A stretch of 64,000 nucleotides of DNA from Sphingomonas sp. (GCA_017418975.1 JAFOMG010000016.1:1-64000); one strand, 5' to 3'. Numbered from the stretch's first letter, positions 27,804-37,548 are shown. The notes: a model not told the origin generated them from the sequence alone. Numbers and translations: made by a program.

Positions 27804-30800
27804 TCACCATCTCGGTCGAAGGGCGAGCCCCATGCCGCAGGACAGCAGAAGCGCGCCAAGAGCGGCGATCAGTCCCGTCAAAGAGCTTGGGGTGGGACGG
27901 CTCGCCGAGGTCCGGGGCGTTTCAACCATTTCGAAGCCCGCGACATGGTTCGGGGACTTTATGCCACCAGCCGCCCCGCGAGGCGCGACTCGCGCGGCCA
28001 TTGCCGATCGAGGCTGGGCTGATATCCTCCTCGGCGCTGCTGCCGTTGTGGCGCTCCTCCCCATCCCCAGCTCGCGCCGCGTCGCGGCATCGGCATGCCA
28101 GACGCCCCGCGTGATCGCATCGCGCATCGCCGTGACCAGCTTGGCCCGCGCAGCCGGATTGGCCTCGGCAAAGAAGCGATCGAGCCCGAGATTATATCGG
28201 TCGCGCAGATACACGTCGCGTACCGCCGCCCAGTCGCGATCGGTCACCAGATCCGGCTTGGTCGCTTCCCAAAGCAGCATGGTATCGGCCAGGTCCGCCA
28301 TGTAGCGCGCGCCATTATAACCGCTCGCCTGCATGCTCTTGATCCATTCGGGGTTGAGATAGCGGCTGTCGCGCTCGCGCGCATAGAAGCGGCTGAGCGT
28401 CTCGATCCGCGCCTCGCCGGCAACCTGGCCATTGGCGACATAGGTTTCGATGTTGCGCCCGGTCCGCTGCCGCACCGCCATCGCCAGGCCACCGAGATAG
28501 GCCGCAGGCATTGGGGTATCGAGCAGGCCATAGACGCTGGAGGAACGGCTGAACACTGCCGCATCGACCCGTTCCAGATTGGCCGCAAAGGCGGCGCTGT
28601 CCGCTTCGCCATCACCGCCATCGCCGTACACATGACCGAGCCGCGCCTCATAGAGGCGGTTCAGCCGCTCCGGGCTCCAGCCTTCGCGATTGGCGAACTG
28701 GGTCGAGGGCGAATAGGCACCGGGCGCGGTCGAGAAGATCCGGCGCAGCGCGCGGCGCTGAGCGATCTCGGCCGGCACCCCTGCCCTGCGCAGCGCGGCG
28801 ATCCGCGCCCGGGTCTCGGCGCGCACGGGATTGTCCGGCTCGTCGGCGGCGGAAACCAGCGCGATCGCCCGGGAGATCAGGCCGAGCCGATCGCCGAAAT
28901 GATCGCGATAGGTGCCCGACGTAGTGACCAGCACATCGACACGGGGACGCCCGAGCGCCGCGCGCGGCTCGAGCACGACATCCACCACCTGCCCGCGCGA
29001 ATTCCACACCGGCTTCACGCCGAGCAGGCGGAAGATCTGCGCCTCGCTGGTGCCGCCATTCTGCGCGGTCTCACCCGACCACAGCACGAAGGCAACCTTG
29101 CGCGGCGGCTTGCCGGTGCGGGCACGGTGCTGCGCGATCATGTCGTCGGCAAGCTTTGCACCCGTGGCCCAGGCTGCGGGGGTCGGGATCGCACGGACAT
29201 CGAGCGTATAGGCATTGCGGCCGGCGGGAAGCGCATCGGGATTGCGGATCGCATCCTGCATCGGTCCCGGTTCGACATAACCGCCGGACAGGGCAGCGAC
29301 GACCGCATCGATCTCGCGCGGCGCCTGGGCGAGACGTGCGGCATAGTCGTGCGCCTGTGCTGCCTGTTCGGAAGGGAGCACGGTGTCCTCGCCGGCGAGC
29401 GAACGGGTGACCGCAGCGAGATCGGGCGCAGTTCCACCATTGCCGGCCAGCATCGCCTGGACGAGCCTCGCCATGGTCGCGGGATCGGGCGCCTGACCCA
29501 GGATATGGCCGCCCATCGGCATCGGCGCGGCGGACGCTTCCTGAAGATAGCGCCGAAGCACCGGCTCGAGCGCTGACCATGGCGCGCTGGAAGGATCGAA
29601 GCCTAGCGCATCCGCAAGCCCCGCACGTGCTGCGGCATCGCGGACGGCCTGCGGATCGACAGGCTGGGCATCAAGCAGCTTCACGATCGCCGCCAGATCC
29701 GGATTGAGGCCGGCACGGACGATCTCAGGCATGAAGCCGATAGTCACCGCTTGGGTGCGCCGCTTGTTGCCTACCCCGCCATTGGCCTGAAGCGGCAGCG
29801 GCTGGATATGCGGCAGCGCGCCGATCAGCACCGCCACCGCGTCTTCGGCTGCCGGCCCCTCCTGCTTGCCTGGCATCAAGGAAAGCTGGGTGAACATCGG
29901 CAGATAGGCGTCGGCCCGTTCGCCCTTCTGCATCCAGAGATGGAAAGCGAGATATTGGTGATGCGGTGGCAGCGCGCCCTTGGCGGCAAGCGCGCCGGCA
30001 TCGGCCTGGAGCCCCCAGATCGGATGCGCCACCAAAGTGATCTTGCCGAAGCGCAGCGCGGGAATGACGATCTGGCCATCCACGGTCATGATCTTGCCGG
30101 GCGGCGGGCCCCAGCGCGCCTCGGTCGCCTGACGGACCTCCGCCGGCAGCGTGGCATACCAGTCCAGATAGGTCGCAAGCGGGATGGTGATGGCGCCCTG
30201 CGCGATCCGCGCGCGAAGCGCCGCCATGTCTCCTGTCCGGGTGTTCGAACCCGTTTCCGCCATCCGCTTCGACAGGCTCGCGACATCGGGGATCGGATCG
30301 GGTCCGACATCATAGCCCTCGGCGCGCAAGCGGGTCAGCAGCGCGACGATGCTGCCCTGTGCATCCATATAGCTGTCGGGATCGCTGCCGACATCGGCCT
30401 CGCCCGGCTCTTCATTGTGATAGGGGATGACGATGCGCTTCTCGGCATTGGGCAGCCGGTGAAGCCGGGCCCAGGCCATGGCACGGGCGACACGCCAGTG
30501 GACCTGATCGGGCAGCGCGACATAACCGACCGTGCCATCGGGCGCGACGGCGCGGGCACCTACCACCATCGGCTCGACGATGCCCTCCAGTTCGCTCAGC
30601 GCCAGTTCACCGGTCTGGTCCGGCGCGAACCCGCCCAGGCTCTTGCGCCAGGCTTCGGGCGTGTGGCGATAATCGGTAGCGCACATCAACGGCGGAACGC
30701 CCAGCCGGGCAGCCTCGGCCACGCCCGCTTTAGCATCGGCATAATCGATCCGGTTCGCACAGAGGATCAGCGCGTCGAGGCGACCGCCGCCAAGCAGCGA

Positions 30801-31529
30801 GGATGCCAGGTCACGTCCGCCTTCGCGCCAGATCGGCACCGGCACCCCGCCCTGCCGCTCGACCTCGCGGATGAGCGCCGACACGACTGCCGCATTGTCG
30901 GCCAGCACCAGGCTGCGATAGAAAAGGATGCCGATCCGCGGGCGCGTAGCCGCATCGGGCACACGGTTCGCTTCCCAGGCGAGATAGTCGGCAAGCGCCG
31001 CGAAGGGTTTTGGCGCGTCGGGGTGCCATAAAGCGAGATCGAGAAAGACCCGCGGCGGCGGCACGGCCAGCGACAGGCCGAGCAGGCGCGCGCCGGCATA
31101 GGCGAAGAGGCCGGCATAATTGTCCTCGGTCGCATTGTCCCAATAGCGCGCGACATCGGGGTGCTGCGCAGGATCGATCGTACCGGTGATCGGCGTGCCG
31201 GCGCCGACGATCAGCACCTTGGTCCGCTTCTTCGCCGCTTCGATCTGCGCCGAGAAGTTGAGCAGGCGCGGCCCAGCGGCATCGATCAGGACGAGATCAT
31301 AGGAACCGAGATCGACACCTTCGATGCTGGACAGCAAACCGCCGCCGAGCCCGAAGAAATCGATCGCCATGCTCCCTTCGACCCGCTTTGCCGCAGCCCG
31401 CGCGATCGTCGGCATTTCGGCGATATGGATCGAGACGAAGGCGATGCGCGGCCGGGCGGGCTGGGCCTGCCCTGACAGCGGCGCGAGCAGCCCCGACAGC
31501 AACAGCAGCAGCGCGGCGATTGCCCTCAC
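27804..31529 (-). CDS. Periplasmic CobN-like chelatase homologue (HmuS-type)
   Basis: The GTG at 31529 overlaps the DUF2149 stop by 4 bp and gives 1241 aa. A signal peptide (AIAALLLLLSGLLAPLSGQA) precedes a full-length CobN/BchH-like body (for example GGRLDALILCANRIDYADAK, MDAQGSIVALLTRLRAEGYDVGP split by a linker, YLAFHLWMQKGE, AFVLWSGETAQNGGTSEAQI). A C-terminal helix (LIAALGALLLSCGMGLAL) ends in basic residues. True CobN is cytoplasmic; this one is exported and membrane-anchored. With TonB receptor, ExbB-like and DUF2149 genes this matches HmuS-type proteins of heme uptake loci, reported to remove the metal from tetrapyrroles. Heme or a corrinoid could be the substrate. Confidence 0.85.
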   Translation of the reverse strand: MRAIAALLLLLSGLLAPLSGQAQPARPRIAFVSIHIAEMPTIARAAAKRVEGSMAIDFFGLGGGLLSSIEGVDLGSYDLVLIDAAGPRLLNFSAQIEAAKKRTKVLIVGAGTPITGTIDPAQHPDVARYWDNATEDNYAGLFAYAGARLLGLSLAVPPPRVFLDLALWHPDAPKPFAALADYLAWEANRVPDAATRPRIGILFYRSLVLADNAAVVSALIREVERQGGVPVPIWREGGRDLASSLLGGGRLDALILCANRIDYADAKAGVAEAARLGVPPLMCATDYRHTPEAWRKSLGGFAPDQTGELALSELEGIVEPMVVGARAVAPDGTVGYVALPDQVHWRVARAMAWARLHRLPNAEKRIVIPYHNEEPGEADVGSDPDSYMDAQGSIVALLTRLRAEGYDVGPDPIPDVASLSKRMAETGSNTRTGDMAALRARIAQGAITIPLATYLDWYATLPAEVRQATEARWGPPPGKIMTVDGQIVIPALRFGKITLVAHPIWGLQADAGALAAKGALPPHHQYLAFHLWMQKGERADAYLPMFTQLSLMPGKQEGPAAEDAVAVLIGALPHIQPLPLQANGGVGNKRRTQAVTIGFMPEIVRAGLNPDLAAIVKLLDAQPVDPQAVRDAAARAGLADALGFDPSSAPWSALEPVLRRYLQEASAAPMPMGGHILGQAPDPATMARLVQAMLAGNGGTAPDLAAVTRSLAGEDTVLPSEQAAQAHDYAARLAQAPREIDAVVAALSGGYVEPGPMQDAIRNPDALPAGRNAYTLDVRAIPTPAAWATGAKLADDMIAQHRARTGKPPRKVAFVLWSGETAQNGGTSEAQIFRLLGVKPVWNSRGQVVDVVLEPRAALGRPRVDVLVTTSGTYRDHFGDRLGLISRAIALVSAADEPDNPVRAETRARIAALRRAGVPAEIAQRRALRRIFSTAPGAYSPSTQFANREGWSPERLNRLYEARLGHVYGDGGDGEADSAAFAANLERVDAAVFSRSSSVYGLLDTPMPAAYLGGLAMAVRQRTGRNIETYVANGQVAGEARIETLSRFYARERDSRYLNPEWIKSMQASGYNGARYMADLADTMLLWEATKPDLVTDRDWAAVRDVYLRDRYNLGLDRFFAEANPAARAKLVTAMRDAITRGVWHADAATRRELGMGRSATTAAAPRRISAQPRSAMAARVAPRGAAGGIKSPNHVAGFEMVETPRTSASRPTPSSLTGLIAALGALLLSCGMGLALRPRW

Positions 31530-31891
31530 TTGCCGGCTCCGGCCTTGTCTTCGGGCACATAGACGACCTTGCCGTCGGGCAGCCGATAGGCGACGCCGAG
31601 CCGATCGCCATCGCCGGAGAGCTTCTTGTCGCTCACCCGCTCGACCTTGATCGTCTTGCCATCCTTGCGGACGATTTCCATGCGGCCGTCCGCGCTCGTG
31701 CGCGTCATCGTCCACGACGATTGCGGATCGAGCATCGAGGGCGCGCCCATCATCGAATAGAGCGCGACCACCATCGCGACGATGAAGGCGAGGCTGATGT
31801 CGAACAGATTGGCGACGCCCGACAGCGGATCCTCCTGCCAGCTGCCGTCATCCCGGCGCCGGGCGAAACGCAGGCCGCGCCGGCGGGTCAC
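31526..31891 (-). CDS. DUF2149 protein (HmuV-type)
   Basis: The GTG at 31891 overlaps the ExbB-like stop by 4 bp. The 121-aa protein has an N-terminal basic stretch, then the family pattern DPLSGVANLFDISLAFIVAMVV, a single membrane helix of ExbD-like topology, and a small periplasmic part ending VAYRLPDGKVVYVPED. DUF2149 proteins accompany ExbB-like and CobN-like proteins in tetrapyrrole uptake loci, and an ExbD-like role in energising the receptor is plausible. Confidence 0.82.
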   Translation of the reverse strand: MTRRRGLRFARRRDDGSWQEDPLSGVANLFDISLAFIVAMVVALYSMMGAPSMLDPQSSWTMTRTSADGRMEIVRKDGKTIKVERVSDKKLSGDGDRLGVAYRLPDGKVVYVPEDKAGAGK

Positions 31892-32427
31892 GCCCTGTCC
31901 TCCTCGCGGCGCAGCGCCCGCTCTGCATGGAAGCGCACCGCATCGAGATCGCTGCGCACCCAGCCTTCGCGCACCATCGCGATCAGATAGGCGACGACGC
32001 CGACCGCAAGGCCGACCACGGTGCTCGAAAAGGCGATCACCATGTTCGAGGCGAGCACCTGAAGATCGCCCTTGGCCAGCCCCGACAGCGCCGTCGCCAT
32101 CGGGATCAGCGTGCCCATCAGGCCGAGCGACGGCCCCACCCGGATCGCGAAGCGGATCGTGTTGAGCGAGCGGGCGGCATCGCTCTCCGCGCGGGCGACG
32201 ACTTCCTCGATCGCCAGCTCGTCGTCATGCGCATTGCCGGTCAGCCCGGCATCGATCGCGACGCGATAGCGATCGCGCGCCGGCCGCCGCCCGCGCAATC
32301 GCCCGACATAGCTGCGCACGAACAGGCCGATCGCCAGCGCGGTCCAGACGACGACGCCGAGCAGGCCGATGACCACGGGGAGGAACAGCAGATCGGAGAT
32401 CGCGGCCAGCGCGTCCTTCGCCCACAT
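31888..32427 (-). CDS. MotA/TolQ/ExbB-type proton channel protein
   Basis: The 179-aa protein has a first helix (LLFLPVVIGLLGVVVWTALAI), a cytoplasmic loop (about 40-90) and two helices carrying the family motif RVGPSLGLMGTLIPMATAL and VIAFSSTVVGLAVGVVAYLI. It would form the proton-driven motor with the DUF2149 protein to energise the TonB-dependent receptor encoded 2 bp upstream. Confidence 0.88.
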   Translation of the reverse strand: MWAKDALAAISDLLFLPVVIGLLGVVVWTALAIGLFVRSYVGRLRGRRPARDRYRVAIDAGLTGNAHDDELAIEEVVARAESDAARSLNTIRFAIRVGPSLGLMGTLIPMATALSGLAKGDLQVLASNMVIAFSSTVVGLAVGVVAYLIAMVREGWVRSDLDAVRFHAERALRREEDRA

Positions 32428-32429
32428 GC

Positions 32430-34478
32430 TCAGAAGCTCCGCACATAGCGGGCATAGAAGGTGCGACCGGGCATCGCGTAATCCGCCTTCTCGTAATAGT
32501 TGATGTCGAACGCGTTCGCGACTTCGAGGCGGAGCGTGTCCTTGGGCGTCATCCGCCAGCGTCCGCTGAAATCGACTGTGGTGAACCGGTCATAGGTGAA
32601 CAGCCCGCCCACCCCGTTGGTGAAGATCTTGCCCTGGCTGTTGTCGGTATCGAGCCGATCGCCATTGTAGCGCACGGTCACGGTGCCGGAGACCGGCCCG
32701 GCATTGACCGTTGCCGAACCGGTCGCCTTCCAGTCGGCGACATTGCGGATAGGGGTGGCGGCGCCCGAGGGCAGCACATCCTCGGCCTTGAGGATGCGGG
32801 TGACGCTGCCGTTCAGGCTGAACAGCCGGGGCGCCAGGCCGATCGCGGCACCGGCATCGAGCGCGAACTGCCCCTCGATCCCGCGCATCCGCGACTTGTC
32901 CGAATTGATATAGCTGGTCTGGCGCAGCGTCGGGGTTTCGGAGACGATCGCCGTGGTGATGCGGTTGCGCGTACGGGCATCGAAATAGGTGACGTCGGCG
33001 CTCAGCACGCCGCGCGCAAAGCCAAGGCCGGCATCCCAGGTGGTGTTGCGTTCAGGCTTGAGATCGGGATTGCCAAAGGTCACCCGCCGCTGGACGCCGG
33101 CGAACTCCTCGCTCTCGCCGGCGAGCTGGATCGCCTGGGCCGGCACGAAGGCACGGCCGATCGTGCCATGGACGCGGAAGCCCGCGCCGAGCTTGACCAC
33201 CGCGCCGCCGCGCGGATTGAACACGCCGAAATCGGCTTTGCCCGGCGTGAAGTTGTTCCGGTACGGCGTCGCCCGGGTCGATACGGTGAGCCAGTCATAG
33301 CGGCCGCCGGCAGTGAGGATCACGCGCTCGCCGAACAGATTGAGCCCGGCTTCGGCGAACACCGCCTTGGTCTCGCGGCTCTCGTTCGGGGAAGACGGCG
33401 CCTTGCCGGTGCCATTGGCATTGTAGGACAGCCGGTCCGCCCAGACCTTCTGCCAGTCGAAGCCATAGGTCAGCCGCAGCGGGGTTGCGACCTGCCAGCT
33501 GTCCTGCAACTGCGCGCCGCGATAGGTGGTGACGGTGTTGTTCGACTGGTAACGCGATGCCGTCGCCGGCACTTCGAAATAGTTGTAATCCTCGCGCGAG
33601 GCATAGGCGACCAGGCGGATCGCATGATCTGCCGGGGTGAATTCGACGCGCACATCGCCGCTCACCCGATTGGTGCCGGTCGCCGAGCGGCTCTGCGGGT
33701 TGAACGAGCGCGGGCCCGGCGCATTGTTATCGAGATCGGCAAAGTCCACGCTGCCGTCGATGCGCAGGATCGGGCTGAGATCGCTGCCGATCCGCAGGCG
33801 TCCGGAAGCGCGGCTAAAGTCGCTGTTGGGGCGCTTCTCGCCGCCGCCCAGGCGGAAATTGCCCATCTGGTTGACGTAACCGAGTTCGAGATCGAAGTCG
33901 GTTCCGCCGATCAGGTCGCCGCCGAGGCGGACGCCCGAGCGGATCGTCTCGAAGCTGCCGCCGCCGACGTTGAACGAACCGGCCAGCGACCCCGAGGAGC
34001 GGCGGGTAATGATATTGACCACGCCGCCTACCGCCGATGCGCCGTAGAGCGCCGAGGCCGGCCCCTTGAGCACTTCCACCCGCGCGATGCTTTCGGGCGC
34101 GATGGTGGTGAAGCTGGTCGAGCCCGAAGGCCGGCCATCGACCAGCACCAGGGTGCGCGGATTGATCGTGAATTCGAAATCAGGCCGCAGCCCGCGCAGA
34201 CCGATCCCGGCCAGCCCGTTCGGATACTGGATCACGTCCAGCCCGGCATTCTTCTTGAGCAGATCGAGGAAGGTGACGCCGACGGTCTGGTCGAGCTGCG
34301 CTTCGCTGACCACCTCCATTGATGACGCCACGTTCTCGCGCTTCTCGCGCGTGCGGCTGGCGGTGACGACGATGCCGTCATCCTGCTGCGCCACCACCTG
34401 GTCGCTGTCCACGCCCTGTGCCATAGCCGGCATCGCGACGAAGGCCATCATGCCCGCGCCCCAAAAGATCTGCTTCAT
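32430..34478 (-). CDS. TonB-dependent outer-membrane receptor (BtuB/HmuR-like)
   Basis: The 682-aa protein has a signal peptide (MMAFVAMPAMAQG), a TonB-box-like DDGIVVTASR, and a plug domain (about 40-150) with FLDLLKKNAGLDVIQYPNG, GIGLRGLRPDF, LVLVDGRPSGS and RVEVLKGPASALYGASAVGG. The C-terminal barrel ends FYARYVRSF with terminal Phe. Receptors of this size import cobalamin, heme or other chelates. The neighbouring ExbB-like, DUF2149 and CobN-like genes argue for a tetrapyrrole. No cobalamin riboswitch is present upstream. Confidence 0.88.
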   Translation of the reverse strand: MKQIFWGAGMMAFVAMPAMAQGVDSDQVVAQQDDGIVVTASRTREKRENVASSMEVVSEAQLDQTVGVTFLDLLKKNAGLDVIQYPNGLAGIGLRGLRPDFEFTINPRTLVLVDGRPSGSTSFTTIAPESIARVEVLKGPASALYGASAVGGVVNIITRRSSGSLAGSFNVGGGSFETIRSGVRLGGDLIGGTDFDLELGYVNQMGNFRLGGGEKRPNSDFSRASGRLRIGSDLSPILRIDGSVDFADLDNNAPGPRSFNPQSRSATGTNRVSGDVRVEFTPADHAIRLVAYASREDYNYFEVPATASRYQSNNTVTTYRGAQLQDSWQVATPLRLTYGFDWQKVWADRLSYNANGTGKAPSSPNESRETKAVFAEAGLNLFGERVILTAGGRYDWLTVSTRATPYRNNFTPGKADFGVFNPRGGAVVKLGAGFRVHGTIGRAFVPAQAIQLAGESEEFAGVQRRVTFGNPDLKPERNTTWDAGLGFARGVLSADVTYFDARTRNRITTAIVSETPTLRQTSYINSDKSRMRGIEGQFALDAGAAIGLAPRLFSLNGSVTRILKAEDVLPSGAATPIRNVADWKATGSATVNAGPVSGTVTVRYNGDRLDTDNSQGKIFTNGVGGLFTYDRFTTVDFSGRWRMTPKDTLRLEVANAFDINYYEKADYAMPGRTFYARYVRSF

Positions 34479-34799
34479 TATGCTCCCCGACTTATCTAGA
34501 TTTGATATATCATATCATACTATTGAGCGTATGGGCTCGCGCTTCCCCTCTGCCGACTTCGCGCCTCCCGTGACGCGGCATCCTACCGCATCAGCAATCC
34601 TAGGCAGTCACAATCGCAGCACACGAACCCATCGATCAATATCGTTGGCGCTGCACTATTCGGTATCGCGACCTTCTCCGAGCGCCCTCTCGCCCAACAA
34701 CGAGAACGCCGTCAAGGATATAATACATCATATCATGTGTTTTGGCCGGACGCGCGCTCCATGAAGGGGGCACGACCACGCCGAGGGCGGCATTGGAAG
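34479..34799 (-). promoter_or_regulatory. Promoter region of the TonB receptor operon with AT-rich dyads
   Basis: No gene is seen in these 321 bp. Two AT-rich dyads stand out: TGATATATCA (34503-34512, perfect) near the receptor start and GATATAATACATCATATC (34717-34734, 14 of 18 bases symmetric). They share the GATAT/ATATC ends with the 20-bp operators of mesX and metE but differ in the centre, so they may bind a related or different regulator. Confidence 0.45.
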
Positions 34800-35237
34800 T
34801 CAGGGGCGATCGCGCAATCGGGTAATGCCGACATCCGCGAAGGTGCCACCTATCGGCGCTTCGGGCTTATGGACGGTGACCTGGAGCGTGACGATCCGCG
34901 CGAAGTGCTCGAACAACGCCGCGATCAGCCGGTCGGCCAGCGTCTCGATCAGCGACCAAGGCTGACCGCCGACCACTTCGCAGACGCAGTCATGCAGTCG
35001 CTTATAGCAAAGCGTTGCATCGAGTCGGTCGCTCTCGACCGCTCCCGCGGTGTCGAGCCACCAGTCGACGTCGATCACGAAACGCTGGCCGGCCTGACGC
35101 TCGAAATCGAATACGCCATGCCGGCCACGCACTTCGATCCCGTGCAGGAACATGCGGTCCAGCACGGGCGCGTTGGAGCGCGGCGCAAGGCCGCGCTCCC
35201 TCGGTTTGGGATCAAGCAGGCTGGACAAGGGCTTCAC
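34800..35237 (-). CDS. folB: Dihydroneopterin aldolase family protein
   Basis: The core FLHGIEVRGRHGVFDFERQ and QRFVIDVDWWLDTAGAVESD, the LCYKRLHDCVCEVV segment and the catalytic region LIETLADRLIAALF with VTVHKPEAPIGG match FolB, which makes 6-hydroxymethyl-dihydropterin for folate. The GTG at 35237 gives 145 aa and overlaps metE by 26 bp; a GTG at 35165 or ATG at 35153 would give the more usual FolB start. It follows metE directly, which links folate supply to the folate-using methionine synthase. Confidence 0.82.
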   Translation of the reverse strand: MKPLSSLLDPKPRERGLAPRSNAPVLDRMFLHGIEVRGRHGVFDFERQAGQRFVIDVDWWLDTAGAVESDRLDATLCYKRLHDCVCEVVGGQPWSLIETLADRLIAALFEHFARIVTLQVTVHKPEAPIGGTFADVGITRLRDRP

Positions 35238-37548
35238 GCGCTACCTGCGCGGCTTCGACCATGTTGACCAGCGCCGGCTTCACATCCTCCCACCTGCGAG
35301 TCTTGAGGCCGCAGTCCGGGTTGACCCACAACTGCTCGGGCGCCAGGCGCTCGCCCGCCTTGAGCAGCAGCGCCTCCATCTCCTCGACCGAGGGGATGCG
35401 GGGGCTGTGGATGTCATAGACGCCCGGGCCGATCTCGTTCGGGTACTTATAGTCCACGAACGCGTCGAGCAGTTCCATCTGCGAGCGCGACGTCTCGATC
35501 GAGATGACATCGGCATCCATCGCGCCGATCGAATCGATGATCTCGTTGAACTCCGAATAGCACATATGGGTGTGGATCTGGGTCTGGGGCTGGACGCCCG
35601 AGGCCGAGATGCGGAACGCCTCTACCGACCAGTCGAGATAGTGCTGCTGGTCGGCCTTGCGCAGCGGCAGACCTTCGCGCAGCGCCGCCTCGTCGATCTG
35701 GATGATCTTGGCGCCGGCCGCCTCAAGGTCGACGACTTCGTCTCGGATCGCCAGTGCGATCTGCTTGCAGCTTTCCGAGCGTGGCTGATCATCGCGGACG
35801 AACGACCAGTTGAGGATGGTCACCGGACCGGTGAGCATGCCTTTCATCGGCTTGTCCGTGACCGACTGGGCATATTCCCACCACGCCACCGTCATCGGCT
35901 CAGGGCGCGAGACATCGCCATAGAGGATCGGCGGACGGACGCAGCGCGAACCATAGCTCTGCACCCAGCCGGCACGGCTGAACGCGAACCCAGCGAGCCG
36001 CTCGCCGAAATACTGCACCATGTCATTGCGTTCGAACTCGCCATGCACCAGCACGTCGATGCCGATCTCCTCCTGCCACTCGACCGTGCGCCGGGTCTCC
36101 TCGCGCAGGAACTGCTCATAGTCGGCCGTGCCCAGCTCGCCCTTGTCATGCGCCGAGCGGGCCTTGCGAACCTCGGCGGTCTGCGGGAACGAACCGATCG
36201 TGGTGGTCGGCAACGGCGGCAGGCTGAGCTGGGCCTGCTGGAGCTTGATACGTTCGACAAACGGCGTCGCACGGCGGGTCCAGTCCCCGTCGACGCCCGC
36301 AATGCGCGAACGCACCCTGGCATCGTTGGTCAGCGGCGAGCTGGCACGCTCGGCAATCGCGGCGGCGTTCGCCTCGAGCTTGTCGCGCACATTGTCACGT
36401 CCGCCATTGAGCGCGGCGGCGATGGTCGCCAGTTCGTCGAGCTTCTGGGTCGCGAAGGCGAGCCAGCTTTTCACCTGGGTGTCGAGCTTGGTTTCGAGCT
36501 CGAGATCGACGGGCGTGTGGAGCAGCGAGCAGGATGGCGCGATCTGGACAATGCGCTTGGCGGTAACCGCCCCGACAGTGTCGAGCACCCTGGCCAGGTT
36601 CGCCTTCCAGATGTTGCGGCCGTCGATCACGCCAAGCGAAAGTACCAGGTCCTCCCGCGCTCCAGCCAGCACAGCGTCAAGCTGCTCCGGCGCGCGGACC
36701 AGATCGACATGCAGGCCCGCCACCGGCAACGCCAATACAGTCTCGAGATTGTCCTGCAGCGCCCCGAAATAGGTCGCGAGCATGATCTTGATACCGGCTG
36801 ACGCGGCGAGCTCGGCATAGGTGCGCCCATAGGCTTCACGCGTGGCAGCCGGCAGGTCGAGCACGAGCGCCGGCTCGTCGATCTGCACCCATTCGGCACC
36901 GGCGGCGGCGAGGTTCCGCAGCAGCTCGGCATAGACCGGAACCAGCCTGGGCAGCAGCGCGATCGGGTCGGAGCCGTCCTTGGCCTTGGCGAAGTGCAGG
37001 AAGGTGACCGGACCGATTACCACCGGGCGCGTGGTGATACCGAGTGCCTTGGCTTCCTTGAACTGATCGATCGGCTTGGTGGTCGACAACGCGAATTCCT
37101 GCGCGGCCGACACTTCGGGCACCAGATAATGATAATTGGTGTCGAACCACTTGGTCATTTCCATCGCGGGCACGTCGGTGCCGGCAGCATGACCATGTGC
37201 GCAGCCCTGCTCGGCTGCGGGCTGATCGCCTTTGATCTGGCGACCACGCGCCATCGCGAAATAGACATCGAGCGAGTCCGGCGCGCCGATGCCCTTGTAG
37301 ATTTCAGGAATGGCGCCGACCATCACGGCGGTGTCGAGCATCTGATCGTAGAGCGAGAAATCGTTGCTCGGGATCACGTCGATCCCGGCTGCCTTCTGGC
37401 GATCCCAGGTGGCAGCGCGCAGCGCCCTGGCAGTGTCGAGCAGCGCGGCCTGGTCGATCTTGCCGGCCCAATAGGATTCGGTTGCGGTCTTCAGCTCGCG
37501 GCGCGGACCGATGCGCGGAAAGCCGAGATTGGCGGCAGAAACGGTCAT
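35212..37548 (-). CDS. metE: Cobalamin-independent methionine synthase
   Basis: The ATG at 37548 (MTVSAANLGFPRIGPRRELK) gives 778 aa, the normal MetE length. The N-terminal barrel has NLGFPRIGPRRELK and YFALQ-type folate-side segments; the C-terminal barrel has TTTIGSFPQT, the zinc ligands in IHTHMCYSEF and WVNPDCGLKTR, and IIQIDEAALREGLPL. It transfers the methyl group of 5-methyl-THF-polyglutamate to homocysteine without B12. A cobalamin riboswitch and a palindromic operator precede it, so it is expected to be on when B12 is low. Confidence 0.97.
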   Translation of the reverse strand: MTVSAANLGFPRIGPRRELKTATESYWAGKIDQAALLDTARALRAATWDRQKAAGIDVIPSNDFSLYDQMLDTAVMVGAIPEIYKGIGAPDSLDVYFAMARGRQIKGDQPAAEQGCAHGHAAGTDVPAMEMTKWFDTNYHYLVPEVSAAQEFALSTTKPIDQFKEAKALGITTRPVVIGPVTFLHFAKAKDGSDPIALLPRLVPVYAELLRNLAAAGAEWVQIDEPALVLDLPAATREAYGRTYAELAASAGIKIMLATYFGALQDNLETVLALPVAGLHVDLVRAPEQLDAVLAGAREDLVLSLGVIDGRNIWKANLARVLDTVGAVTAKRIVQIAPSCSLLHTPVDLELETKLDTQVKSWLAFATQKLDELATIAAALNGGRDNVRDKLEANAAAIAERASSPLTNDARVRSRIAGVDGDWTRRATPFVERIKLQQAQLSLPPLPTTTIGSFPQTAEVRKARSAHDKGELGTADYEQFLREETRRTVEWQEEIGIDVLVHGEFERNDMVQYFGERLAGFAFSRAGWVQSYGSRCVRPPILYGDVSRPEPMTVAWWEYAQSVTDKPMKGMLTGPVTILNWSFVRDDQPRSESCKQIALAIRDEVVDLEAAGAKIIQIDEAALREGLPLRKADQQHYLDWSVEAFRISASGVQPQTQIHTHMCYSEFNEIIDSIGAMDADVISIETSRSQMELLDAFVDYKYPNEIGPGVYDIHSPRIPSVEEMEALLLKAGERLAPEQLWVNPDCGLKTRRWEDVKPALVNMVEAAQVAREALVQPA

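Noticed and set aside
27804..31529. Reading the CobN-like gene as the cobalamin-synthesis cobaltochelatase
   Set aside because: It has a signal peptide and a C-terminal membrane anchor, no CobS/CobT partners and no other cob genes nearby; uptake genes surround it instead.
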